A DNA stretch of 16,908 bases from Chersky-840 sp036511675 (GTDB taxonomy: Bacteria > Actinomycetota > Acidimicrobiia > Acidimicrobiales > UBA8190): positions 1 through 16,908 of the forward strand of contig DATCBU010000091.1 in NCBI GenBank assembly GCA_036511675.1. The letters are read 5' to 3'. The notes below the pieces were generated by a model. The model worked only from the letters and a program-made list of their open reading frames with translations. It made no database searches and had not been told where the DNA came from. Both the position numbers and the translations under genes were made by a program. This document shows positions 1-7,213 of this stretch, one piece after another (the first letter of the stretch is position 1; every line of letters begins with the position of its first letter).

Positions 1-1
1 A

Positions 2-613
2 GGCGACAACCCCGAGCGTCCCAGCCTGGTCCTGCACACGGTGCCCGCCTCGACGCATCTGACACCGCTGCGCCTGGACCTGCTGCCCGCCGCCCCCGAC
101 ATCCCGTGTCCGGCGGGGATCACAGGCCCGTTGTGCGACCGGGCCGCCTCACTCGCCGATGTGGGCCAGCGCTTCGGCCCAGGTGCGGTGCAATTCGACA
201 ACTTCCTGCAGCAGTACTGCACCGGCAGCGTGGCCGCCCCAGTTGGCGGTCCGACTGCGTCGTGTACGTGGCCGGCCCCGTCGGGGACGATCGTCCGGGT
301 GACGGCGCACATGCACCTCCTCGGACAGGGACTGAAAATGGTGCTCGATCCCGGGACTCCCGGTCAGAAGACGTTGCTCGATGTCACCAACTACAACTTC
401 GACTACCAGCGCTCCTACGACATCGCGCCGGTGCCTTCCAAGGCCGGGGACACGATCCAGGTCACGTGCACCTACAACCCGACACTGCGCCAACAGCTTC
501 CGCAGTTGCGCAAGCTCCCCCCTCGCTACGTGGTCTGGGGGGACGGCTCATCGGACGAGATGTGCCTCGGCCTGATCAACTACGTGTCCAACTCCAACGC
601 TCCCTCGATCTGA
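2..613 (+). CDS. Copper type II (PHM/DBM-like) monooxygenase, C-terminal part, 5' truncated by window
   Basis: The reading frame is open from the first bases and ends with TGA at 611-613, so only the last 203 residues are visible. They resemble the C-terminal copper-binding domain of peptidylglycine/dopamine-type monooxygenases. An HMHLLG motif (HxH codons at 308-316) and a late GSSDEMC motif (Met codon 560-562) match the two His and one Met that bind the catalytic CuM in that family. Several cysteines (C..C near the visible N-terminus, QYC, TASC, VTC, EMC) fit a disulfide-rich secreted domain. The family couples ascorbate or another reductant to O2-dependent hydroxylation; the bacterial substrate is unknown. 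The N-terminal CuH domain and any signal peptide lie upstream of the window. It is convergent with the sirtuin gene, 9 bases away. The family call rests on motif spacing remembered from PHM, not on an alignment. Confidence 0.68.
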   Translation, partial: GDNPERPSLVLHTVPASTHLTPLRLDLLPAAPDIPCPAGITGPLCDRAASLADVGQRFGPGAVQFDNFLQQYCTGSVAAPVGGPTASCTWPAPSGTIVRVTAHMHLLGQGLKMVLDPGTPGQKTLLDVTNYNFDYQRSYDIAPVPSKAGDTIQVTCTYNPTLRQQLPQLRKLPPRYVVWGDGSSDEMCLGLINYVSNSNAPSI

Positions 614-622
614 CGAAGGGGC

Positions 623-1393
623 TCAGGGCTCGACCATGGCGGGCAGGACGACGCTGATCTGACCGCGCACCACGACGTCGGCCATGCCGTCGTACTCGGT
701 GGGCTCGGCATTCACGATGACCACCCGGCCGCCCGACAGATGGGCGCTGGGGACGAGGCCGGCGGCGGGATAGACCGACAGGGTCGAACCGACCGCCAGC
801 AACAGGTCGCACCCCCGGGCCGCCTGCTCGGCGCGCCGCAGGTCCTCAGCCACCAGGTTCTGGCCGAAGCTGATGGTGGCCGACTTCAGGATGCCGGCGC
901 ACGTGGCGCCGCCCACCGACGCGGTGCAGGTGGGGTCCTCCTCTCCGGCGCGCACCCGGGCCAGCACTTCGGGCATCGGGGTCCGTCGGTCACAGGACAT
1001 GCACATCACCTGTCGCATGGTGCCGTGGATCTCCACCACCCGGTCGGGGTCACTCCCTGCGGCGTGGTGAAGGCCGTCGACGTTCTGGGTCACGAGGGTG
1101 TGAAGGACACCGCGGCGCTCGAGCGTGACGAGGGCGTGGTGCCCGGGGTTGGGGAGTGCCTCCCATGTGGGTGACTCGAGCCGATGGCGCCACGCCCGTC
1201 GTCGCACGTGGGGGTCGGTCATGTAGGTCTGGAGTGTGGCCATCTTCTCGGCGGCGGGGTCCTTGGTCCACACCCCGTCGGGCCCGCGGAAGTCGGGGAT
1301 GCCCGAGTCGGTCGATATCCCGGCCCCGGTGAGCACGACGACCCGGGCGCTCGTTCCCAGCACGCGGCGTGCCGCCTCGACATCTCGGTCCAT
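623..1393 (-). CDS. Sir2-family NAD-dependent protein deacylase (sirtuin)
   Basis: A 256-residue sirtuin that removes acyl groups from lysine using NAD+, releasing nicotinamide and O-acyl-ADP-ribose. Visible motifs in order: LTGAGIS (21-27) and GIPDFRG (31-37) of the NAD pocket, TQNVDGLH (102-109), the catalytic His in EIHG (His123), a zinc site with C131-x2-C134 and C156-x8-C165, then KSATISFGQNL (170-180) and GSTLSVYPA (202-210). Length and motif order are typical of a full-length bacterial sirtuin. The start is ATG at 1393, just before the conserved N-terminal helix. It is divergent from the MFS gene with only 34 bases between start codons, so the two promoters must overlap. Substrates cannot be told from sequence; the acyl-CoA synthetase gene nearby is a common kind of sirtuin target in bacteria, but a link here is only inference. 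Confidence 0.95.
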   Translation of the reverse strand: MDRDVEAARRVLGTSARVVVLTGAGISTDSGIPDFRGPDGVWTKDPAAEKMATLQTYMTDPHVRRRAWRHRLESPTWEALPNPGHHALVTLERRGVLHTLVTQNVDGLHHAAGSDPDRVVEIHGTMRQVMCMSCDRRTPMPEVLARVRAGEEDPTCTASVGGATCAGILKSATISFGQNLVAEDLRRAEQAARGCDLLLAVGSTLSVYPAAGLVPSAHLSGGRVVIVNAEPTEYDGMADVVVRGQISVVLPAMVEP

Positions 1394-1412
1394 CCGGTCA
1401 GTTTCGCGCCGG

Positions 1413-1418
1413 TAGCCT
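1413..1418 (+). promoter_or_regulatory. Candidate -10 box of the MFS gene (TAGCCT)
   Basis: TAGCCT followed by CGA lies 9 bases before the GTG at 1428. The same TAGCCTCGA string precedes the glycosyltransferase start at 5618 with nearly the same spacing. The distance fits a leaderless or almost leaderless transcript, common in actinobacteria. No clear -35 element is seen. Confidence 0.4.
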
Positions 1419-1427
1419 CGACCGACA

Positions 1428-2669
1428 GTGTTGAGCTCGCTCCGGCCGCTGCGATCGAAGAACTTCGCCCTGATCTGGAGCGCGGCATTGGTGTCGAACG
1501 TCGGCTCCTGGATGCAGACGGTCGCCCTCGGTTACGTCGTGACGCACCGCTCGCACGACCCGCTGTGGGCGGGGGCCGTGGCCGCCGCGGCCTTCATCCC
1601 CATCGGGGTGTTGTCGCCCCTGGGAGGAGCTCTGGCCGACCGGCTCGACCGACGCCGTTGGCTGATCGTCACCACGCTGGCGGAAACGGTGTTCGCGGCT
1701 CTGTTGGCGTTGCTCTCGGCCACCGGGCACGCCCCGTCGTGGGCGCTGCTGGCGGTGGCCTTCTTCGGTGGGGTGGCCGCCGCGGTGGGTTTTCCCACCT
1801 ATCAAGCCATGATCCCCGATCTGGTGCCCGCAGACGACCTTCTGGGTGCGGTGTCGTTGTCGTCGGCGCAATTCAACCTGGGCCGCGTCATCGGGCCTGT
1901 GCTCGCCGGGGTCGTGCTGGTGGCGGGCTCCGCCGCGTGGGCATTCGCCGTGAATGCCGTGTCGTTCGGGGCGGTGGTGGGCGCGCTCGTCCTCGTCACG
2001 CTGCCCGCCCCCACGCGGCACTCGGATCGCCGTGGCGGGATCCTGCACCGCATCGCCGAGGGCGCCCGGGTGGCGGCCGCCGAGCCGGGTTGTCGGAGTG
2101 CGATCATCCTCATCGGCATCGTCGCTCTGATCGGCTCGCCGTTCATCGCCCTCGTTCCCGCCATGGCGATCAACGGCCTCGGCCGAGGGGCGGGCGGCTA
2201 CGCGCTCCTGCTCGGTGCCCAGGGCGTCGGCGCCGTGGGCGCCGCCCTGGCACTCGCCCCTTTGGCCCGGGCTCTGGGGGGCCGTCTGGTGGTGGGTGCC
2301 CTGGTGGCGTTTCCCCTCGCCCTCGTCGGGTACGGATTGGCGCCGTCGCTGTGGTCGGCGACGGCAGCCATCCTCGTGGTGGGGGCGTGTTACATCGGCG
2401 TCCTCACCGGCCTCAACACCGTGGTGCAGCGGCGCGCCCCCACGGAGTTCCGGGGCCGGGTGCTCGGGCTCTACATGATGGTGCTGGGGGTCGTCTATCC
2501 CATCGGGGCCGTGGCCGAGGGGGCCATCGCCCATGTCGTGGGCATCCGGGCCGTCACCGTTGTGTCCGGGGTGCTGCTCTTTGCCGTGATGGTGGCGATC
2601 GGGGTGTGGCGAGGGCAGCTCTTCGCCGGCCTCGGTGACCGGCGCGCGGCCGCTCCGGCCATCTCGTGA
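1428..2669 (+). CDS. MFS transporter (EntS/DHA3-like exporter)
   Basis: A 413-residue hydrophobic protein with about 12 predicted membrane segments, starting with FALIWSAALVSNVGSWMQ and ending in a hydrophobic helix before the polar tail. The loop between the second and third segments carries the MFS motif A-like sequence GGALADRLDRRR. The N-terminal RSKNFALIWSA...NVGSWMQ pattern is typical of the MFS_3 (enterobactin exporter-like) group of proton-driven exporters; the cargo is unknown. GTG at 1428 is chosen because it sits directly before the conserved LRPLRSKNF segment and behind a -10-like box; there is no obvious Shine-Dalgarno, which fits leaderless translation. Its TGA overlaps the next start (GTGA), so it is probably co-translated with the acyl-CoA synthetase. 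Confidence 0.9.
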   Translation: MLSSLRPLRSKNFALIWSAALVSNVGSWMQTVALGYVVTHRSHDPLWAGAVAAAAFIPIGVLSPLGGALADRLDRRRWLIVTTLAETVFAALLALLSATGHAPSWALLAVAFFGGVAAAVGFPTYQAMIPDLVPADDLLGAVSLSSAQFNLGRVIGPVLAGVVLVAGSAAWAFAVNAVSFGAVVGALVLVTLPAPTRHSDRRGGILHRIAEGARVAAAEPGCRSAIILIGIVALIGSPFIALVPAMAINGLGRGAGGYALLLGAQGVGAVGAALALAPLARALGGRLVVGALVAFPLALVGYGLAPSLWSATAAILVVGACYIGVLTGLNTVVQRRAPTEFRGRVLGLYMMVLGVVYPIGAVAEGAIAHVVGIRAVTVVSGVLLFAVMVAIGVWRGQLFAGLGDRRAAAPAIS

Positions 2670-4021
2670 GCCCCGATCTCGGGGGAGTCGAGATGCTCGA
2701 GCCGGACCCGGCCGAGGATGCTCAGCGCCGGGTGGCGGGGAGCCTCGAACGCCAGGGCATCGGTCCGGGGGACCGGGTGGTGTTCTGTTTGGAGTCCTCG
2801 GCCAGTCTTCTCCTGAGCGTCCTGGGCGCGGCCCGACGCGGCGTCGTCCCCGTGCTCCTCAACGCCACGTTGCTGCCCGATGAGCGCGACGCCCTCATCG
2901 CGGATGCCGAGCCCTCCCTGGTCGTGACCGATCCTTCGGGTTTGCATGGTCTGCTCTCGGGCCCGCCGCTCGGCTTGGCGCCTTACCCCCTGGTGCGGCC
3001 CATGCACTACACCTCGGGGACGACAGGGCGCCCCAAAGGGGTGTGGTCGGGCGTGCTCGACGACACCGAGGCCCGTGCCCTGTTCGAGGACGAGGCCGAC
3101 GTGTGGGGGTTCAACGCCGCCGACACGCACCTCGTGTGCTCGCCCATGTACCACTCGGTCTCGGTCCGGCTCGCCGCCGCGGCGCTGCTGCGCGGTGGTC
3201 GGGTGGCCGTGCTGCCCCGTTTCGACGCCTCCGCGGCCGTGGCCGCGCTCGAACACCTGGAGCCGACGACCACGTTCATGGCGCCGACGGCACTGCAGCG
3301 GGTGATCCACGAGTCGGGCCGGAGCCGCCCCTTCGACTCGTTGCGCCTCCTCGTGCACGCCGGCTCGCCCTGTCCCGCCGCCCTGAAGCGCGCCGCGCTC
3401 GAACGGGTGCGACCCGGAGCCCTGTGGGAGTTCTACGGGTCGACCGAGGGCCAGTTCACGGTGTGCTCGCCCGACGAATGGCTCCAGCGTCCGGGAACCG
3501 TGGGCCGGGCCCGCCCCGGGAGACGCCTGGAGGTCGACGACGACGGCGTGGTGTGGTGCCACGCTCCGGGCTTCGCCCGGTTCGAGTACTGGCGTGATGC
3601 GCTGTCCACGGCCCGGGCGTGGCGTTCCGACGCTTTTACCGTCGGCGACGTGGGCACCGTGGACGACGACGGGTATCTCTTCCTGGAGGGCCGTCGCGAC
3701 GACCTCATCATCAGCGGCGGGGTCAACGTGTATCCGGTCGAGGTCGAGACGGTGCTGGCGCAGGTACCGGGTGTCCTCGAGGTGGCCGTCTTCGGCGTCA
3801 CCGACGCCGACTGGGGCGAGCGCGTGTGCGCGGCCGTGGTGGGCGTGGATGACGAAGACATCCTTCGTCGCCACGCGGCAGTGCGCCTCGCCCCCTACAA
3901 GCGGCCCAAGTCCTACTTCCTCGTCAGCGAGCTTCCGCACACGCCGACGGGGAAGCTGCGCCGGCGCGATCTGCCGGCGACCTTGGGCCTGTCCCGGGCC
4001 CGTCCCCAGCGCCGGAGCTGA
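2666..4021 (+). CDS. AMP-forming acyl-CoA synthetase / acid-CoA ligase, short form
   Basis: A 451-residue adenylate-forming enzyme that would activate a carboxylic acid with ATP and load it onto CoA. Motifs in order: the P-loop YTSGTTGRPKG (115-125), FYGSTEG (256-262), GD (327-328), GRRDD (342-346), GGVNVYP (351-357) and PTGK with the catalytic Lys430. All core motifs are intact, but the P-loop comes about 50-70 residues earlier than in ordinary 510-560-residue members, so the N-terminal subdomain is compact. The start is taken as GTG 2666, which overlaps the MFS stop as GTGA; ATG at 2690s (Met10) is the alternative. The substrate cannot be read from sequence; small aromatic or short-chain acids are typical of short members. 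The overlap suggests shared work with the exporter, for example export and activation of related acids (inference). Confidence 0.87.
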   Translation: MSPDLGGVEMLEPDPAEDAQRRVAGSLERQGIGPGDRVVFCLESSASLLLSVLGAARRGVVPVLLNATLLPDERDALIADAEPSLVVTDPSGLHGLLSGPPLGLAPYPLVRPMHYTSGTTGRPKGVWSGVLDDTEARALFEDEADVWGFNAADTHLVCSPMYHSVSVRLAAAALLRGGRVAVLPRFDASAAVAALEHLEPTTTFMAPTALQRVIHESGRSRPFDSLRLLVHAGSPCPAALKRAALERVRPGALWEFYGSTEGQFTVCSPDEWLQRPGTVGRARPGRRLEVDDDGVVWCHAPGFARFEYWRDALSTARAWRSDAFTVGDVGTVDDDGYLFLEGRRDDLIISGGVNVYPVEVETVLAQVPGVLEVAVFGVTDADWGERVCAAVVGVDDEDILRRHAAVRLAPYKRPKSYFLVSELPHTPTGKLRRRDLPATLGLSRARPQRRS

Positions 4022-4075
4022 CCCGGGGCGCTCTGTGCATGGCGGGGCCTCGTGCCCACCGGGGCCGACGAAGAG

Positions 4076-4089
4076 GGCGGTGTGCCGCC
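4076..4089 (+). terminator. Small hairpin between acyl-CoA synthetase and SSADH
   Basis: GGCGG (4076-4080) and CCGCC (4085-4089) can pair around a TGTG loop in the 96-base gap before the next gene. There is no T-run. In such G+C-rich DNA a 5-bp stem may be chance. Confidence 0.2.
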
Positions 4090-4117
4090 GACGCCGTGGG
4101 TGGGCGATGATCTTGTC

Positions 4118-5482
4118 ATGCCGATCGCCACCGTCAACCCCACCACAGGCGAGACCGAGAAGGTCTTCGAACCCGATTCCGACGAAGAGCTGCAGGCCAA
4201 GCTGGCTCTCGCCGATCGGGCCTTTGCCGCCTACCGCACGACATCGTTCGAGGACCGGGCCCGCCTGGCGGGGACCGCCGCCGACCTCCTGGAGGGGGAG
4301 ATCCCCGACATCGCCCGAGTGCTCACCACCGAGATGGGCAAGACCTTCGCGTCGGCCAAGGGAGAGGTGGCCAAGTGCGCCACCGCCTTGCGCTGGTTCG
4401 CCGAGCACGCCGAGGCGCTGCTGGCCGAGGAGCCCGTCCTCACGTCGGCCAGTCAGAGCAGCGTGCGGTACGGGCCCATGGGCCCGGTCCTGGCGGTCAT
4501 GCCGTGGAACTTCCCCATGTGGCAGGTGATGCGTTTCGCCGCGCCCGCCCTCATGGCCGGCAACGTCGGTCTTCTCAAACATGCGTCCAACGTGCCGCAG
4601 ACGGCGTTGCTCATCGAGGACCTGTTCCGGCGGGCGGGGTATCCACCGGGCACCTTCCAGACGCTGCTCGTCCCGTCGCAACGCGTGGCCGCGATCATCG
4701 AGGACGATCGGGTGCGGGCCGTCACCCTGACGGGGTCCGAAGGGGCGGGGCGCGCCGTGGCCGAGGTGGCGGGCCGGGCCATCAAGAAGTCGGTGCTCGA
4801 GCTGGGCGGAAGCGACCCTTTCATCGTGTTGCCGTCTGCGGACCTCGATCGAGCCGTGGCCGTGGGTGTCCAGGCCCGGGTGCAGAACAACGGCCAGAGC
4901 TGTATCGCCGCCAAACGGTTCATCGTGCACCGCGCCGTCTACGACGCCTTCGAAGCGGCTTTCACCCAGACGATGCAGGGGCTTGTCGTCGGAGACCCGA
5001 TGGACCCGGGCACCGACGTGGGGCCGCTGGCCACCGCCCAGGGCAGCGATGACGTGCACGAGCAGGTCGAAGATGCCCGGACCAAGGGTGCGGCGGTGCT
5101 GTGCGGAGGCCGGCGCGGAGACGGCCCCGGCTTCTTCTACCTTCCGACCGTGTTGGGACAGATCACACCGTCGATGCGCGTGGGCACCGAGGAGGTCTTC
5201 GCGCCGGTGGCTCTGCTGTACAGGGCCGAGGACAGCGCCGATGCGTTGCGGATGGCGAATGACTCCACCTTCGGCCTCGGGGCCAGCGTGTGGACTGGTG
5301 ACGACGACGAGCGATCGATGTTCATCGACGGTCTCGACGTCGGGATGGTCTTCGTGAACGCCATGGTGGCATCTACCGTCGAGCTGCCCTTCGGCGGGAT
5401 GAAGCGCTCGGGATACGGGCGCGAGCTCTCGACACTGGGTATCCGGGAATTCTGCGAGGCCAAGACCGTGTTCGTGGCATGA
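4118..5482 (+). CDS. gabD1: NAD(P)+-dependent succinate-semialdehyde dehydrogenase (GabD1-like)
   Basis: A 454-residue aldehyde dehydrogenase that closely follows the actinobacterial GabD1 pattern, with MPIATVNPTTGE at the start as I remember for M. tuberculosis GabD1. It would oxidise succinate semialdehyde to succinate, as in 4-aminobutyrate breakdown or an alternative TCA route. Seen: the cofactor-site motif PWNFP (129-133), Lys154 in LLKHASN, TGS (205-207), catalytic base Glu228 in LELGGSDPF and nucleophile Cys262 in NGQSCIAAKRF, plus the C-terminal ELPFGGMKRSGYGREL. ATG 4118 is preferred over an in-frame start 22 codons upstream (GTG 4052), because homologues begin at MPIA. It may be co-transcribed with the acyl-CoA synthetase 96 bases upstream, though the gap could hold its own promoter. 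A related short-chain semialdehyde is possible as substrate. Confidence 0.92.
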   Translation: MPIATVNPTTGETEKVFEPDSDEELQAKLALADRAFAAYRTTSFEDRARLAGTAADLLEGEIPDIARVLTTEMGKTFASAKGEVAKCATALRWFAEHAEALLAEEPVLTSASQSSVRYGPMGPVLAVMPWNFPMWQVMRFAAPALMAGNVGLLKHASNVPQTALLIEDLFRRAGYPPGTFQTLLVPSQRVAAIIEDDRVRAVTLTGSEGAGRAVAEVAGRAIKKSVLELGGSDPFIVLPSADLDRAVAVGVQARVQNNGQSCIAAKRFIVHRAVYDAFEAAFTQTMQGLVVGDPMDPGTDVGPLATAQGSDDVHEQVEDARTKGAAVLCGGRRGDGPGFFYLPTVLGQITPSMRVGTEEVFAPVALLYRAEDSADALRMANDSTFGLGASVWTGDDDERSMFIDGLDVGMVFVNAMVASTVELPFGGMKRSGYGRELSTLGIREFCEAKTVFVA

Positions 5483-5493
5483 CCATCCCGGCT

Positions 5494-5513
5494 CCCATGG
5501 CGCCAGCCATGGG
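5494..5513 (+). terminator. Perfect 8-bp inverted repeat after SSADH
   Basis: CCCATGGC (5494-5501) and GCCATGGG (5506-5513) are exact inverted copies with a GCCA loop, 12 bases after the SSADH stop codon. The position suits a transcription terminator, but there is no following T-run, so it could instead be an mRNA-stabilising hairpin or a protein-binding site. Confidence 0.5.
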
Positions 5514-5603
5514 TATGGAGCGCGTTCGAGGCGTGACGGCGGGGCCGTCCATCAGCTGCCGGTGAAGACTTCGATGTTCCGACCCTTGCCAGAGGGCCTG
5601 AGA

Positions 5604-5609
5604 TAGCCT
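5604..5609 (+). promoter_or_regulatory. Candidate -10 box of the glycosyltransferase gene (TAGCCT)
   Basis: TAGCCT followed by CGA lies 8 bases before ATG 5618 (and 2 bases before ATG 5612). If it is the -10 box, RNA would start near 5616-5618. This supports ATG 5618 as a leaderless start and makes ATG 5612 too close to be transcribed. No convincing -35 is seen. Confidence 0.42.
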
Positions 5610-5617
5610 CGATGACC

Positions 5618-6565
5618 ATGAAACTCGTCATCATGATCCCATGCCTCAACGAGGAGGCGACTCTTCCGCTGGTCCTGGAGACGATCCCCGAGAAGATCGA
5701 AGGCATCGACTGCGTGGAAGTGCTCGTGATCGACGATGGTTCGACCGACAAGACGGTTGAAGTCGCACGATCGTTGGGGGTGACCCAGTTCGTCCATCAT
5801 CCTGGCAACCGCGGTCTTGCGCACTCCCTGCGCGACGGGATCCAACGGGCCCTGGAGCTCGGTGCCGACATCCTGGTCCTGACCGACGGAGACAACCAAT
5901 ACCCCCAAGAGCGCATCCCGGATCTGATCCGCCCCATCCTCGAAGGAGAGGCGGACACAGTCATCGCCGATCGACAGGTGCAGACCATCGAACATTTTTC
6001 GCCCACCAAGAAATTCCTGCAAAGGTTCGGCACCGGGGTGATGAACCTGGCGGCGGGAACCGACCTGCCGGACGGCACCAGTGGATTTCGGGCGTACTCG
6101 AAAGAGGCTGCGATCAAACTCAACTTGATCGGGCGTTTCAATTTCGCGGCGGAGACGACTATTCAAGCGGCGAACAAGAGACTGGCGCTGGCCACCATCA
6201 CCATCGAGACGAATCCCAAGACTCGTGAATCGCGACTCTTCAAGTCGTCATGGGAGCATGTGCGCAAGAGCATGGTGGCGATGCTCAACGCCTTTACGAT
6301 GTACAAGCCCTACACGGTCTTCCTCAGTATCGGAGGATTCTTCTTCGTCATCGGCTTGATTCCCTTTGTGCACTATCTGTACTTGGTGCTCACGGTGAAG
6401 AATCCCAACGGTGCGCACCACCTGCAATCGCTGATGATTGGGGCGGTCCTGCTCAATGCGTCATTCGTCTCTGTGACCCTGGGTATCGTGGCGAATCTCA
6501 TTCGTGTGAACCGATCGCTGATCGAAGACACCTTGGAAGTGATCAAGCGTGATCAGTTCAAGTAA
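5618..6565 (+). CDS. Family 2 glycosyltransferase, DPM1/polyprenyl-phosphate type with two C-terminal membrane helices
   Basis: A 315-residue GT-A fold enzyme that probably transfers a sugar from a nucleotide donor to a polyprenyl phosphate or other lipid acceptor at the membrane. The N-terminal half shows IPCLNEEATLP, IDDGSTD (38-44) and LTDGDNQYP (88-96), the acidic pairs that bind nucleotide and metal, then LPDGTSGFRAY. The C-terminal part holds two hydrophobic segments (about 230-262 and 268-295). ATG 5618 gives MKLVIMIPCLNEE, the usual family start, and fits the -10 box; ATG 5612 adds two residues. The gene stands alone, with an inverted repeat on each side. Its base use is less G+C-rich than its neighbours (codons such as ATT, AAA, TTT, ACT are common), which suggests later acquisition. 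Sugar and acceptor are not predictable. Confidence 0.88.
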   Translation: MKLVIMIPCLNEEATLPLVLETIPEKIEGIDCVEVLVIDDGSTDKTVEVARSLGVTQFVHHPGNRGLAHSLRDGIQRALELGADILVLTDGDNQYPQERIPDLIRPILEGEADTVIADRQVQTIEHFSPTKKFLQRFGTGVMNLAAGTDLPDGTSGFRAYSKEAAIKLNLIGRFNFAAETTIQAANKRLALATITIETNPKTRESRLFKSSWEHVRKSMVAMLNAFTMYKPYTVFLSIGGFFFVIGLIPFVHYLYLVLTVKNPNGAHHLQSLMIGAVLLNASFVSVTLGIVANLIRVNRSLIEDTLEVIKRDQFK

Positions 6566-6569
6566 CCGC

Positions 6570-6588
6570 GCCTAGTACCGCGCTAGGC
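6570..6588 (+). terminator. Inverted repeat after the glycosyltransferase
   Basis: GCCTAG (6570-6575) and CTAGGC (6583-6588) pair around a 7-base loop, 4 bases after the stop codon and between two convergent genes. This position fits a terminator that could serve both strands. No T-run follows. Confidence 0.45.
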
Positions 6589-6648
6589 AACGTTCGCCCT
6601 GTTTCGCCCGCCTACCGCCCGGGTAACTGCGATGCGCAGATCCGTCTC

Positions 6649-7119
6649 CTAGTCCCGCTCAACCCTTCGCAGTCCTCGCTCAGGCGTCCAGGACTCGACG
6701 ACGAGTTTTGTGGCTTCGGCGTTGAGTCCGGTGATCACGACCTGGGTGATGTCGGCGGTGAACATCTCTCCGTCCGGTTGCTCGTTCTCCTCGTCCGTGC
6801 CCACCGGGCTGGCGTGAATGGCTCGTCCGGCGATCTTCGCCTCGCCCGGCCAGCCGCTCTCCTTGCCCTCCTCCGGGTGGAAGGTTGGGCCGTGCAGGGC
6901 GAAGCGGGGATCCCGTTTGAGATCGGCCCCCTTGCGTGCGCCGGTCATCGAACCGAAGCGCAGATTGCCGTCTGTGAACTCGCACTCGATGCCCGAGATG
7001 CGTGGCGAGCCGTCGGCGCGCAGCGTCGCGATGGTCTTGTGACGACCGGCGTCGAACAGCCACCGAACCCGTCCTGCGAACTCCGGTTCCGCCTGCTCGA
7101 TCGCCTTCCACGCCGACAT
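6649..7119 (-). CDS. Pyridoxamine 5'-phosphate oxidase-like split-barrel flavoprotein (FMN or F420 type)
   Basis: A 156-residue protein of the PNPOx-like split beta-barrel superfamily. The visible pattern is an N-terminal helix, then HKTIATLRADGSPRISGIE (27-45), GNLRFGSMTGARKGADLKRD (51-70) and RFALHGPTFHP, the typical strand-helix order that binds a flavin or deazaflavin phosphate at a dimer interface. Actinobacterial members use FMN or coenzyme F420 to reduce small molecules, or act as cofactor binders; which applies here cannot be told. ATG 7119 is preferred over TTG 7146, because a TACGGT -10-like box sits 8 bases upstream and conserved sequence begins shortly after. It is convergent with the glycosyltransferase. 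True pyridoxamine phosphate oxidase (PdxH) is longer and less likely. Confidence 0.8.
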   Translation of the reverse strand: MSAWKAIEQAEPEFAGRVRWLFDAGRHKTIATLRADGSPRISGIECEFTDGNLRFGSMTGARKGADLKRDPRFALHGPTFHPEEGKESGWPGEAKIAGRAIHASPVGTDEENEQPDGEMFTADITQVVITGLNAEATKLVVESWTPERGLRRVERD

Positions 7120-7127
7120 AGCCCCGC

Positions 7128-7133
7128 ACCGTA
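7128..7133 (-). promoter_or_regulatory. Candidate -10 box of the split-barrel protein (TACGGT)
   Basis: On the minus strand TACGGT lies 8 bases before ATG 7119, the same arrangement as before the glycosyltransferase. This suggests a leaderless transcript and supports the ATG over the upstream TTG, which lies above the box. Confidence 0.38.
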
Positions 7134-7174
7134 CTCGGATGTCCAACCGGTGGAAGCGACAAACCAGGAGGGCA

Positions 7175-7187
7175 TCCTCGTCGAGGA
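7175..7187 (-). terminator. Short inverted repeat downstream of the MarR gene
   Basis: TCCTCG (7175-7180) and CGAGGA (7182-7187) form an almost gapless palindrome about 27 bases past the MarR stop. It could be a weak terminator or an operator for the split-barrel gene; no T-run is seen. Confidence 0.2.
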
Positions 7188-7213
7188 CGGGGCAAAGGTT
7201 GGTTGAGGCGGCC

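Noticed and set aside
4052..4117. N-terminal extension of the SSADH from GTG 4052
   Set aside because: Family members begin at MPIA, which coincides with ATG 4118; the extra 22 residues look non-coding.
2495..5059. 854-codon open frame on the minus strand across the ligase and SSADH genes
   Set aside because: The translation is rich in His, Arg and Gly with no motif, and it lies opposite two clear enzymes. It is a typical high-G+C antisense shadow.
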